Assembly: GCA_001548435.1 (NCBI GenBank) | Contig: AP017308.1 | Location: forward strand, 3,233,030 to 3,297,029 | From: Leptolyngbya sp. NIES-3755 | GTDB taxonomy: Bacteria > Cyanobacteriota > Cyanobacteriia > Leptolyngbyales > Leptolyngbyaceae | Direction: 5' to 3' | Length of the DNA stretch: 64,000 nt | In this document: positions 17,078 to 25,507 of the stretch, piece by piece | Position numbering within the stretch: the stretch's first letter is position 1 | How the letters are laid out: the number at the start of each line of letters is the position of its first letter | The notes under the pieces: generated by a model | Told to the model about the DNA's origin: nothing | The model's input: only the letters and a program-made list of their open reading frames with translations | Databases searched by the model: none | Program-made: the position numbers and the translations under genes

Positions 17078-17452
17078 CTACTTTTCGATCGCTGGATTCA
17101 TTTTGGCTTCGGGACGCTCATTCGCACCTTCTACGGTGTCTTTGAGGAATGCCGAAGCGTCTTGAATCGACTGACCTGCTCGCTCGAAAACTTTCGAGTT
17201 GGGATCAGCACGATCGATCATCGGTTGTTTTGCGTTGGGTAAAGGGGGCAAAGATTTTTGCTGAATCGTACCCACGTCCGGATTGCCAGAATTGGACACA
17301 TCAGACCCCGCATAGTTCAGATCTGAGGCATTGGTTTTAACACCGAGATCGGCAATTAGAGCATTCGGCGCGATCGAGTTGATGTTGGTAAAAAAGACAA
17401 CGACTGCGATCGCGATCGAGGCGAAAAGCTGTTTAAGGTTGAATCGTTTCAT
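17078..17452 (-). CDS. Small exported protein of unknown function
   Basis: 124 residues starting MKRFNLKQLFASIAIAVVVF, a signal or anchor segment. The mature part is polar and low in complexity: DLNYAGSDVSNSGNPDVG, then PPLPNAKQPMIDRADPNSKV, then a helix FERAGQSIQDASAFLKDTVE. The start is set by AAGGAG, six bases before the ATG at 17452; a reading frame 13 codons longer has no such site. It precedes the lipoprotein gene at 16454 by about 40 bases. The two share helical segments that end in an acid-basic mix, and may be stress-related envelope proteins. Confidence 0.72.
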   Translation of the reverse strand: MKRFNLKQLFASIAIAVVVFFTNINSIAPNALIADLGVKTNASDLNYAGSDVSNSGNPDVGTIQQKSLPPLPNAKQPMIDRADPNSKVFERAGQSIQDASAFLKDTVEGANERPEAKMNPAIEK

Positions 17453-17636
17453 GCTGCGCTCCTTGTAGGGGATAGAGAAATTCCCGCCCAAATTTGGCTA
17501 GGATTTGACTGATCCCTGATGCGTTTCAACCATACATATCTGTTCAGAATTTCTTCCTCTAGCGCAAGTCACATTCCTGCAAGTCCGGAGGCGGAATGTG
17601 TTTCTGCCCTGAGAAGGATTACGCTGGAAAGATGAA

Positions 17637-18512
17637 TTGATCGAGAATTTCATGCAGCGTTTTCGCCTCAAATCTTTGCTCCGCTGGCTGATTCTGGCAG
17701 CCGTAGTTTTCTTTTTGTTTCAATCTCTTCAGAAACATTGGCAGGAGGTGACTCAACTGCGGATTACTCCGGCGGGTGTGGCTTGTCTTGCGATCGCGCT
17801 TGGAGTGACGTTATTTGCCCATATTTTTGCGGGCGTTGTTTGGAGTTGGATTTTGCGATTTTTGTCGTATCCGGTTTCTAGAGCTTGGGGCGCAGAAACT
17901 TATCTGAAAACAAATATTGCCAAGTATTTGCCGGGGAACGTGTGGCATTTTTACGGACGAATTAATGCTGCAAAACAGAAAGGAATCCCGATCGCACCTG
18001 CCACACTCAGTGTTGTGCTCGAATCTCTGTTGATGTTGGCGGCAGCTTGTTTTCTTGCAATTGTCGGGTTTCGGTCTTGGGTGCAGTTTGGCATTGCGAT
18101 CGTCATTCTGATCGGGGTTCATCCGATTTTTCTCAATTTCGTGCTCAAACGATTACAGAAATCGAATCCGGTTCAGATTGAACGATATCCGTTCTTGCCG
18201 CTATTGGGTGAGTTGGGATTTTTGGGATTGAGAGCGATCGGGTTTGTGCTGACTTTTCTCGCATTGCGTCCGATCACGGGTTCAGACTTACCGCTTTTGA
18301 TTAGTGGATTTGCTTGGTCTTGGTTGTTGGGATTTGTGATTCCGGGATTACCGGGAGGAGTGGGCGTATTTGAAGCGGTCGCGATCGCGGTTTTGAGTCA
18401 AGGATTTCCCAGTGGACAGGTATTAGGAGCGGTTGCCTTGTATCGATTTATTAACACGCTGGCTGAAGGAATGGGTGCGGGACTTGCGACCCTCGATCGT
18501 TCAAGTGGGTGA
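17637..18512 (+). CDS. Lysylphosphatidylglycerol-synthase-TM/UPF0104 family membrane protein
   Basis: 291 residues with about eight membrane segments. The pattern LKTNIAKYLPGNVWHFYGRI at about 95-115, followed by ATLSVVLESLLML, and the late motif GFVIPGLPGGVGVFEAVAI (about 228-246) define the flippase-like fold shared by the integral domain of MprF/LPG synthases and YbhN/AglD. Such proteins are thought to translocate lipids or act beside glycosyltransferases. The start is uncertain: TTG at 17637 follows GGAAAG, while ATG five codons later follows GAG. The 3' end overlaps the convergent gene at 18501 by 12 bases. Confidence 0.82.
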   Translation: MIENFMQRFRLKSLLRWLILAAVVFFLFQSLQKHWQEVTQLRITPAGVACLAIALGVTLFAHIFAGVVWSWILRFLSYPVSRAWGAETYLKTNIAKYLPGNVWHFYGRINAAKQKGIPIAPATLSVVLESLLMLAAACFLAIVGFRSWVQFGIAIVILIGVHPIFLNFVLKRLQKSNPVQIERYPFLPLLGELGFLGLRAIGFVLTFLALRPITGSDLPLLISGFAWSWLLGFVIPGLPGGVGVFEAVAIAVLSQGFPSGQVLGAVALYRFINTLAEGMGAGLATLDRSSG

Positions 18513-19907
18513 TTCGGGTTCTGCTTTCGGACGAATAATCGGCTTCATTTGCGAAAAAATTCGATAATGGTCGAGGTTGATTTTGGCTTGAGGTGCAGCT
18601 TCTTGAGCTTGCTGCATTTTCACCAGGTTGTATTGCACGTTTTCCGCATGAATGGCAAACGTAACATTGAAGATTTCTAGGAAGTTAATTACCCAGCCAC
18701 AATTTTGTTCCGAAAGCTGTTCGTAATGCCGAATCAAGACAGCGATTTGGGCTTCTAAATGCGATCGAGAAGCATTGCAAATTAGAACGATTTTCAGCAG
18801 CACAATCACTAATGTCATCGGATTGCCTTGTGACAATAACAAAACAAAAAGCTGAGAAGGTTCTTTACGATTCTCTGTGGTCAAAGTTTCGATAATGCGA
18901 TTACACGTTCTGAGAATCAGCGCATCACTGAGTGGAGAAGAATCGTAATCTAGGTAGAGCGATGCTAGTTTTTCTGCCAGTTTTGATTGAAGTGCGATCG
19001 CATAATCACTGTGATGATCGACCGAGAAAATCAGGTATTTCTGAAGACTTTGCTTGAACTCTTTGTAGTTCAGATTTTGGATTTGATTGATGAAAATATT
19101 GGCTAAATTTGCATAGCTGTATTGTCCGCGTTTTGCCACGATCGCTTTAATCAGCATCAGAACATTATCACCCAAAGCCGTTGGATTTTTCGGCATTTTC
19201 TCTGGTGAGGTTGCGGATTGAGATTTAGCAATATACATCGCCAGATCGAATTTGAATCGATCTTTTAGCTGTCTTGAAAGAGCGCGGGCTGCCTCTCTTT
19301 GTTCGATCGGATTGCGAATATCAACATATTGTGGAACCAGTAAATAAGACGTATAGCGACTGATCCATTTCTCTTTTGCCTGAGTTTCGTATCGAGCCGT
19401 AAATAGTTTTAGCTCTTCGTAATCTTGACTGTGTTTAAAGTTCTCGATCCAAGTTTTTAATCGTTTGATGCTTGGAGAGATGGTTTGAGACTCGATCGTA
19501 GACTCTTGAAACGCTTGGAGCAAAGCTTGAATCGCTTTATATTGCCGTGCTGCATCCCAGTTATTTACCAAAATGTAACAGCACCGCTTTAATGTATTTC
19601 TAAATTCAATTTCATCATTTTGTAAAATCAGTTGATGAACCGCTTGAACGGCTCCCGAACTTGCCAAATCAATCTGATAGAAAAAGAGCCGCTTGAATTC
19701 TAATAAAACTTCTTCAGGAGGCCACTGTCTGACCACTTCTAGAAGGAACTGATAAAGCGTTTCTTGTGCCTGGTAGATCTCTGGAGATCCAGCCGTTGAG
19801 CGCTGCAAATCGATCTCCTCAGACCCTTCATTGAGTGAAGCGATCGATTCCGCATCTAAATCTTGCGACTGTCTACCTGACTGCATACTCATAATTTCCA
19901 GCACCAT
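18501..19907 (-). CDS. Large helical cytosolic protein of unknown function
   Basis: 468 residues from the ATG at 19907; frames up to 23 codons longer or a few codons shorter are possible, as no clear ribosome-binding site decides. After an acidic N-terminus the protein is almost all helix: LYQFLLEVVRQWPPEEVLLE, FRNTLKRCCYILVNNWDAAR, YKAIQALLQAFQES, FLEIFNVTFAIHAENVQYNL. There is no signal peptide or known catalytic motif. The regularity resembles HEAT/ARM-type scaffolds. I recall homologues as conserved cyanobacterial hypotheticals. It is convergent with, and overlaps, the flippase-like gene. Confidence 0.72.
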   Translation of the reverse strand: MVLEIMSMQSGRQSQDLDAESIASLNEGSEEIDLQRSTAGSPEIYQAQETLYQFLLEVVRQWPPEEVLLEFKRLFFYQIDLASSGAVQAVHQLILQNDEIEFRNTLKRCCYILVNNWDAARQYKAIQALLQAFQESTIESQTISPSIKRLKTWIENFKHSQDYEELKLFTARYETQAKEKWISRYTSYLLVPQYVDIRNPIEQREAARALSRQLKDRFKFDLAMYIAKSQSATSPEKMPKNPTALGDNVLMLIKAIVAKRGQYSYANLANIFINQIQNLNYKEFKQSLQKYLIFSVDHHSDYAIALQSKLAEKLASLYLDYDSSPLSDALILRTCNRIIETLTTENRKEPSQLFVLLLSQGNPMTLVIVLLKIVLICNASRSHLEAQIAVLIRHYEQLSEQNCGWVINFLEIFNVTFAIHAENVQYNLVKMQQAQEAAPQAKINLDHYRIFSQMKPIIRPKAEPESPT

Positions 19908-19976
19908 AACGAACGAGGCGGATTCGCGTGAACTTCGGAAAGAATCGAAGCTCAGTGATACCACGGACGTAACCAC

Positions 19977-20381
19977 TCTGATTCAGTGTGCCCACTCCCC
20001 ATCTTTGAACAAACAGAGTCAAAACGGCTCAATTTCGACTTAAGTATTAAACCTGACTGATTAAATTCTGTTCCAGTTAAATACTGTTAGTCAGAGCACA
20101 AATTTGATAGAAACCAATAATTTGTTTCAGCGTCATGCGATCGCAACTCGAATGTTACGACCGTGCAAAACGATGCTAATATTTCCGAGAATTGTTTAAT
20201 AAATCGTTCAAAAGAGTAAACATCTGATACGACTCACGATTTGGAAACTAATTCCGATCCGTTCAGGTCAGATGAATCAACAAAACCGATTCGATGCAGC
20301 GACTGATTCGTTTGCTGCCGTATCGAATGGGACAGTAAACGCCTCGGATTTCGGTCATCGTTTTTGAAGCCAGGAGCAAAC
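19977..20381. other. Intergenic region upstream of tic22
   Basis: About 400 bases between divergent genes. I see no gene. An AGGAG about seven bases before the tic22 ATG is the only clear signal. Confidence 0.5.
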
Positions 20382-21209
20382 ATGAAATCATTGGTTCGTT
20401 GGAGTACAACCGCTGCAATGGTAGGGGGAACGCTCTTCGCTGGGTTGCAAGCACTCGCACTCACCCCAGAGCAAATCACCCAGAAGTTACGGGCTGTCCC
20501 CGTTTTTACGATCGCCAATAACCAAGGTGCGCCGCTGGTCGCTCAACCGCCAAACGGTCAGAAAGGAAATCCAGTGGCAGGCGTGTTTATTAGTCAAAGA
20601 GATGCGAATGCATTTTTAGAAAATTTACGATCGAGAAATCCCGCACTGGCAAAAGATGTGCGAGTTGTGCCGGTGTCGCTGGCAGAAGTGTTTCAACTGA
20701 ATCAAGGCGCTCAAGGCGCTCAAGGTAGACAAGAGAAGCTTGATTTTGCGTATGTGCCCGCGAAACAGCAACTCGATGCCGCGCTCGCAATTCTCAAAGC
20801 AAACGGTCAGCAAGCAACGCAGTTTAACGGAACGCCTTTGTTTGTCGCACGTGCAGGCAAGGACAAAGGATTTTTGACGATTCAAGAAGGCAACCAATCG
20901 GTGATTCCCATGTTCTTCAATAAAGAAGACTTGCAGCCGTTGGTCGATCGCTTTAAGCAACAAAAGCCGGACCTTGCCGCAACGGTTGATATTCAGGTCT
21001 TCCCGCTCGAAGGGGTGATGCAGGCGATGCAGCGCGAGAAAGATCCGCAGCTTGACAAGATTGTGTTGATTCCGCCGAGAGAAACGCTAGAGTTCGTTCA
21101 ACGTCAACAACAGCAGCAACCTCAGCAACAAAGATCTCAACCACAACAAAGACCCCAACAACAAACGCAGCCCCAAAGACCTCAACAGCCTGCGGCTCCA
21201 AAACGCTAA
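20382..21209 (+). CDS. tic22: Tic22-like periplasmic protein
   Basis: 275 residues. A signal peptide (to about LQALA, residue 25) precedes a Tic22 domain: ITQKLRAVPVFTIANNQGAP, GVFISQRDANAFLENL, VRVVPVSLAEVFQL, then a second half PLFVARAGKDKGFLTIQEG and PMFFNKEDLQPLVDRFKQ, giving the pseudo-twofold structure of the family. The last 40 residues are glutamine/proline-rich (QQQQPQQQ, QPQQRPQQQ), an unusual tail. In cyanobacteria Tic22 is a periplasmic/thylakoid chaperone-like protein needed for outer-membrane biogenesis. AGGAG before the ATG sets the start. prmC follows after six bases. Confidence 0.88.
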   Translation: MKSLVRWSTTAAMVGGTLFAGLQALALTPEQITQKLRAVPVFTIANNQGAPLVAQPPNGQKGNPVAGVFISQRDANAFLENLRSRNPALAKDVRVVPVSLAEVFQLNQGAQGAQGRQEKLDFAYVPAKQQLDAALAILKANGQQATQFNGTPLFVARAGKDKGFLTIQEGNQSVIPMFFNKEDLQPLVDRFKQQKPDLAATVDIQVFPLEGVMQAMQREKDPQLDKIVLIPPRETLEFVQRQQQQQPQQQRSQPQQRPQQQTQPQRPQQPAAPKR

Positions 21210-21215
21210 CACCGA

Positions 21216-22085
21216 ATGAGTGTTCTGATTCCTGGAAGTCAGCTTTGGAAGTGGCGATCGACCGCGAAACATCTGTCGATCGCTCATGGCATTTCCCCAA
21301 ACGAAGTCGATTGGCTCTTGCAAGAATTTGCAGGAATCGATCGACTTTTTTTACGGTTACAACCCGATCACGCGATCGAATCGAAGGTGTCGCTTTCTGA
21401 TCTCGATCAAGCTTGGCAAAACCGAATTGAACAACGAACTCCGATTCAGTATTTGGCGGGCATTGCTCCTTGGCGAAATTTTGAATTAAAAGTGGCTCCT
21501 GGAGTTTTGATTCCGCGACCAGAAACAGAATTATTGATTGATTTCGCGATCGCTCAAGATCCGATTCTGAAGTCCGGACATTGGGTCGATTTGGGCACAG
21601 GAAGTGGCGCGATCGCGATCGGAGTTGCGCTATCTTTGCCAAATGCGATCGTTCATGCTGTCGATCAAAGTGAAGATGCTTTGAAAATTGCCCGATCGAA
21701 TGCTGAATTGCTCAATGCCAAGGTTCAGTTTTATCAAGGAAATTGGTTTGAACCGATCGGACATTTAAAGCGATCGCTGAGCGGTGTGGTTTCCAATCCG
21801 CCTTATATCCCGTCTCAAACGGTTTTAGAACTTGATCCTGAAGTGAGACTGCACGAGCCACATTTAGCTCTAGATGGCGGTTCAGATGGATTAGACAGCA
21901 TTCGCCATTTAGTTGAAACTGCTCCAGACTATCTAATTTCAGGTGGCGTTTGGATGGTGGAAATGATGATGGGACAAGCAGAAGAAGTTGCCGCATTACT
22001 TTCGGCTCAGGGAAGCTACGATCGAATTACAATCCAAAAAGACCTCGCTGGCATTGAACGATTCGCGATCGCGTACCGAAAATAA
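21216..22085 (+). CDS. prmC: Peptide-chain release factor glutamine methyltransferase
   Basis: 289 residues. It methylates the GGQ glutamine of release factors RF1/RF2 with S-adenosylmethionine. An N-terminal helical domain (1-85) precedes the Rossmann methyltransferase: VDLGTGSGAIAIG (SAM site, about 125-137), AVDQSEDALKIA, and the catalytic SNPPYIPS. LIPRPETELLIDFA is the typical link. The length is standard. It is six bases after tic22 and five bases before a DUF427 gene, so the three are probably one operon although only the layout supports that. Confidence 0.95.
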   Translation: MSVLIPGSQLWKWRSTAKHLSIAHGISPNEVDWLLQEFAGIDRLFLRLQPDHAIESKVSLSDLDQAWQNRIEQRTPIQYLAGIAPWRNFELKVAPGVLIPRPETELLIDFAIAQDPILKSGHWVDLGTGSGAIAIGVALSLPNAIVHAVDQSEDALKIARSNAELLNAKVQFYQGNWFEPIGHLKRSLSGVVSNPPYIPSQTVLELDPEVRLHEPHLALDGGSDGLDSIRHLVETAPDYLISGGVWMVEMMMGQAEEVAALLSAQGSYDRITIQKDLAGIERFAIAYRK

Positions 22086-22089
22086 TTTT

Positions 22090-22584
22090 ATGCGTCCTAC
22101 TCCTATCCCGCCTCAACCCGGACAAGAATCCGTCTGGGATTATCCGCGCCCTCCTCGCTTGGAACCTGTGAATCAGCGAATTCAGATTATTTTTAATGAA
22201 GTGACGATCGTAGATACTGAAAAAGCGATGCGGGTTCTCGAAACGAGTCATCCACCGACTTATTACATTCCGCCTGAAGATATCAAGCAAGAGTATTTGA
22301 TTCCCTCTAGTCGATCGACTTTTTGCGAATGGAAAGGTCAGGGAAGTTATTACAGCGTAAAAGTCGGGGAGAAAATTGCGACCGATGTGGGTTGGTACTA
22401 TAGCAATCCGACTCCGGACTTTAGGGCGATGCAAAATTATGTCGCGTTTTATGCGGCTCCAATGGATGCTTGTTATGTGGATGGCGAAAAGGTGATACCG
22501 CAGCCTGGACAGTTCTATGGCGGTTGGATTACCAGCGATGTGGTTGGTCCATTTAAGGGTGAAGTTGGCTCTTGGGGGTGGTGA
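22090..22584 (+). CDS. DUF427-domain protein
   Basis: 164 residues from the ATG at 22090, five bases after prmC. It shows the DUF427 layout: FNEVTIVDTEKAMRVLETSH, PPTYYIPPEDIKQEYL, then FCEWKGQGSYYSVKVG with the conserved tryptophan, VAFYAAPMDACYVDGEKV, and a glycine/tryptophan-rich end GQFYGGWITSD...GSWGW. These small beta-barrel proteins are widespread and uncharacterised. A longer frame reaching back into prmC exists but has no reason to be used. A large perfect palindrome lies 34 bases past the stop and may help end transcription. Confidence 0.85.
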   Translation: MRPTPIPPQPGQESVWDYPRPPRLEPVNQRIQIIFNEVTIVDTEKAMRVLETSHPPTYYIPPEDIKQEYLIPSSRSTFCEWKGQGSYYSVKVGEKIATDVGWYYSNPTPDFRAMQNYVAFYAAPMDACYVDGEKVIPQPGQFYGGWITSDVVGPFKGEVGSWGW

Positions 22585-22617
22585 TTAGGTGTGATTCGCT
22601 GCGTTTTGGGTGGGTTC

Positions 22618-22655
22618 GCCCCCTAAATCCCCCAAATTTGGGGGATTTAGGGGGC
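22618..22655. repeat. 38-bp perfect palindromic repeat of the CCCCCTAAATCCCCC type
   Basis: Two 19-base arms, starting GCCCCCTAAATCCCCC and ending GGGGGATTTAGGGGGC, meet without a spacer. It lies between the DUF427 gene and the convergent ABC permease gene, where it could stop transcription from both sides. The same unit, in degenerate form, occurs twice inside egtB (25880-25914 and 26185-26220). Confidence 0.95.
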
Positions 22656-22697
22656 ATTAGCCGATTTAATCGAAGCTAATTTTTCATGGAACTAACG

Positions 22698-23594
22698 TTA
22701 AATTAAATCTTCTCCGGTCGATCGTTGAACCGCTAACCGCACGATCGACAACATCAAAATGATCAAAAACATCACTAGCCCGATCGTACAGGCATAGCTA
22801 ATTTCCAATTTCGTAAATGCTTGCTCATACACATAAAACACGATCGTTTTCGAGCTATTCAACGGACCGCCCTGAGTCATAATGAAAATCTCTTCAAACA
22901 CTTTGGTGGCTGAAATCGCAGAAATCACAGCAACCAAAAATAGATAAGGCTTCATTAGCGGAATCGTAATATCCAAGTGCTTGCGGAGTCCGTCAGAACC
23001 ATCGATCGAGGCAGCTTCATACAAATCGGCTGGAATCGATTGCAATCCCGCCAGATAAATCACCATGTAGTAGCCCAACCCTTTCCAAATCGTCACGACC
23101 ATGACGCTAAAGAGAGCAAGATTTGGATCAGTCAGCCACGGAACACCCTCAAAGCCGATCGCTCTTAAAAATTGATTCAGCAATCCGTTATCCGAGTACA
23201 GCCATTTCCAGGCAATTCCCGCCACGACCATCGAAATAATCACAGGCGTATAGTATGCCACCCGAAACCAGCGAATTCCACGCAACTTCTGATTGACGAG
23301 AATTGCTAAGGCAAGGGGCGCGATCGCTAAAACCGGAACGACGCACACCAAATAAAGCAGCGTATTTCGTAATGTTTGCCAAAAGACTGGATCGCGACTC
23401 AACCGCTGAAAATTCTGCCAACCGATCCACTCCGGTTCACCGATCAAGTCGTAACGAGTGAAGCTCAGATAAAACGCTTGCAGGGCTGGATAAAATACGG
23501 TGAGTCCCAACACGATCAAAGCGGGCAACAGAAACAGATAAGGCGTAAGCTGCCGCTGGATCGGATACCCGCTTTTCAGGATTGACTTATACAT
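22698..23594 (-). CDS. Sugar ABC transporter permease (MalF/UgpA type)
   Basis: 298 residues, six membrane helices. It begins with a short basic tail and the helix LTPYLFLLPALIVLGLTVFY, and contains the cytoplasmic EAA loop EAASIDGSDGLRKHLDITIP (about 205-225), where the nucleotide-binding subunit docks. The family imports sugars, polyols or glucosylglycerol-like solutes. No binding protein, second permease or ATPase lies nearby, so its partners must be elsewhere on the chromosome, which is common for cyanobacterial sugar uptake systems. A substrate cannot be read from the sequence. Confidence 0.9.
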   Translation of the reverse strand: MYKSILKSGYPIQRQLTPYLFLLPALIVLGLTVFYPALQAFYLSFTRYDLIGEPEWIGWQNFQRLSRDPVFWQTLRNTLLYLVCVVPVLAIAPLALAILVNQKLRGIRWFRVAYYTPVIISMVVAGIAWKWLYSDNGLLNQFLRAIGFEGVPWLTDPNLALFSVMVVTIWKGLGYYMVIYLAGLQSIPADLYEAASIDGSDGLRKHLDITIPLMKPYLFLVAVISAISATKVFEEIFIMTQGGPLNSSKTIVFYVYEQAFTKLEISYACTIGLVMFLIILMLSIVRLAVQRSTGEDLI

Positions 23595-23630
23595 CGGAAG
23601 TGTCGTTGAAAATCACTTCACACTGTACTA

Positions 23631-24233
23631 CTAATCGATTTCCTCTGCTTCAACTCGACGAATCGATCGACGAGCGGGCAACATCTGAGATCGGCGACGA
23701 TTCGATAAGTACCCCGGATATTCATCGTGAACAACCTCGATCGTGCGGGAGGGTCGCTGCTGTTTCGCAAAAAGCACAAACATGCCAACGAGCGCAATTC
23801 CGCCACCAAAAGTCAGAATCACACCGCCCAACATCCAGAGCAGATTCGAGAAAACGGGATTATTCTCGATCGAGGAATTCGCGGGCTTCTGTGGATTCGC
23901 TAATGCAGCCTTGTTCTGAGCATTCAGCGTTTCGATCAGGGCTTGCTGACTTTGAAGCTGAGTTTTAAGCTGCTCGGTTTGAATGCGCTGCTGTTCGACC
24001 AATGCTCTCAATTGCTCGGTTTCAGCGCGTTGCTTATCAGTATCGATTCCGGTCGTCGTGGGGGCAGCCGTAGGAACAGGCACACCCGGTTGGACAGAAT
24101 AGCCGTAGTTGGGAAGAGGTTGAGCGGGAGAAAGCATGGGGGTATTCGTACCGCCGACTCCTCCTCTGAGCAAAATCACAGCCGCTAGTCCTGCGAGTGC
24201 TGCTCCTCCTAAAAATGACGTTGTTTCACTCAT
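23631..24233 (-). CDS. Membrane protein with two helices and a coiled coil
   Basis: 200 residues. A short N-terminal hydrophobic segment GGAALAGLAAVILLRGG is followed by a proline/threonine linker, then a glutamine-rich coiled coil (about 65-115: QRAETEQLRALVEQQRIQTE, QLKTQLQSQQALIETLNAQN). A second, longer membrane helix LLWMLGGVILTFGGGIALVG is at about 130-155, and the tail is strongly basic (SNRRRSQMLPARRSIRR). I know no function. It stands between the permease and the egt operon terminator, 36 bases upstream of the permease, and may be transcribed with it. Confidence 0.72.
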   Translation of the reverse strand: MSETTSFLGGAALAGLAAVILLRGGVGGTNTPMLSPAQPLPNYGYSVQPGVPVPTAAPTTTGIDTDKQRAETEQLRALVEQQRIQTEQLKTQLQSQQALIETLNAQNKAALANPQKPANSSIENNPVFSNLLWMLGGVILTFGGGIALVGMFVLFAKQQRPSRTIEVVHDEYPGYLSNRRRSQMLPARRSIRRVEAEEID

Positions 24234-24393
24234 CTCCCCTTCACCTTCATGCTGGATTGCAACGCGAATGTTCTCCTAAACCGTATTCAGGCAATTGTGA
24301 CTCAATCCAGGACTTTCCGATCGTTTCAGTGATTCCACTAATATTCAAGATCAGATCTTCCGGTTTGTCCATATCAGTTTATATAGTTTTTTC

Positions 24394-24437
24394 AAAAAAA
24401 GGGCAGTTTCTAACAAATTTAAGGATTAGAAATGCCC
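24394..24437 (-). terminator. Terminator of the egtCBD operon
   Basis: On the minus strand GGGCA-TTTCTAA pairs with TTAGAAA-C-TGCCC (12 pairs, one bulge), followed by seven T residues. It lies about 65 bases after the egtD stop. Confidence 0.88.
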
Positions 24438-24503
24438 TGTTTTGCAAAGCGCTGGACGCAATTTAGAGTGCCCAAGGTTGAATCAAACTCGACTTTTTCA
24501 ATT

Positions 24504-25505
24504 TTAGGCACGTTGACAAAGTAAAACGGCAAAGGCGGATTGCGAATCTGTCCAAACCTGAATGCAGTTGAGTTGTTTTTCTGTCAACAGCTTTTTCATT
24601 TGATCGAGGTCAAATTTCCGCGAGATTTCACTTAGGATCGTTTCTCCTTCGGCAAATTCGACGGTTAAATTTAATGCTTGGAGATGCACAATTTGCGATC
24701 GCAAACTCCGCAGGTGCATTTCAATTTGTCGCTCAGTTTCGTTGTAAATTGCAATGTGCTGAAACTGCGTTAAATCAAAATCTCCCTGAAATCGCTGGTT
24801 CAAATGACGCAACATATTTAAGTTAAATTCAGCCGTGATTCCTCGTCGATCGTTATATGCCGCTTCGAGTTGTTCCGTCGATTTGTGCAAATCAATTCCG
24901 AGTAGAAAATATTCTTTCGATCTCAGTGCATGGGTGATTCGATCGAGAAAAATATCGCATTCTTCCGGGTTCAAATTCCCCAACGTACTGCCGATAAAGC
25001 CAATCATGCGGCTCGAAAGATGCGTTTTCGGTAATTTCTCTAGTGCGAGTTCATAAGTTCCCACGAGTCCGTATACTTCAAGTTCCGGGTAATCACGCAA
25101 GAGACTGTGAGCACTACTTTCGAGAATTCCAGCACTGACATCGATCGGGCAATAGACGAGCGGATAACCAGACGATCGATACGCATCCAATAAAATCCGC
25201 GTCTTGGTCGAGTTGCCGCTCCCCAGTTCAACCAGTTCACAAGCTCCGGTGATTTGAGCAATTTCAGGCGCACAGGATCTGAGAATTTCGGTCTCAGTGC
25301 GAGTGAGATAGTACTCCGGAAGCTCGGTGATTTGTTCAAACAATTGGGAACCTCGATCGTCATAAAAATATCGAGGCGGTAGGGTTTTCGGGGTTTGGCT
25401 CAATCCGAGAACCACATCACTACCGGGATGCAATTCATCTTCGGATGGAGTTGAACGATCGATTAAATAAGTCAAATGAACACGGTCTTGAATCCTTTGA
25501 ACCAC
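24504..25505 (-). CDS. egtD: L-histidine N-alpha-methyltransferase EgtD
   Basis: 333 residues from a GTG. It trimethylates histidine to hercynine with three SAM, the first step of ergothioneine synthesis. LPPRYFYDDRGSQLFEQITE and LPEYYLTRTETEIL form the conserved N-terminal region, ELVELGSGNSTKTR is the SAM loop, and FIGSTLGNLNPEE carries the asparagine of the histidine site. The GTG start is favoured by GAGGAA six bases upstream and by the two-base gap to the egtB stop; a longer frame would run 94 bases into egtB. It is the last gene of the egtC-egtB-egtD operon. Confidence 0.93.
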   Translation of the reverse strand: MVQRIQDRVHLTYLIDRSTPSEDELHPGSDVVLGLSQTPKTLPPRYFYDDRGSQLFEQITELPEYYLTRTETEILRSCAPEIAQITGACELVELGSGNSTKTRILLDAYRSSGYPLVYCPIDVSAGILESSAHSLLRDYPELEVYGLVGTYELALEKLPKTHLSSRMIGFIGSTLGNLNPEECDIFLDRITHALRSKEYFLLGIDLHKSTEQLEAAYNDRRGITAEFNLNMLRHLNQRFQGDFDLTQFQHIAIYNETERQIEMHLRSLRSQIVHLQALNLTVEFAEGETILSEISRKFDLDQMKKLLTEKQLNCIQVWTDSQSAFAVLLCQRA

Positions 25506-25507
25506 AG

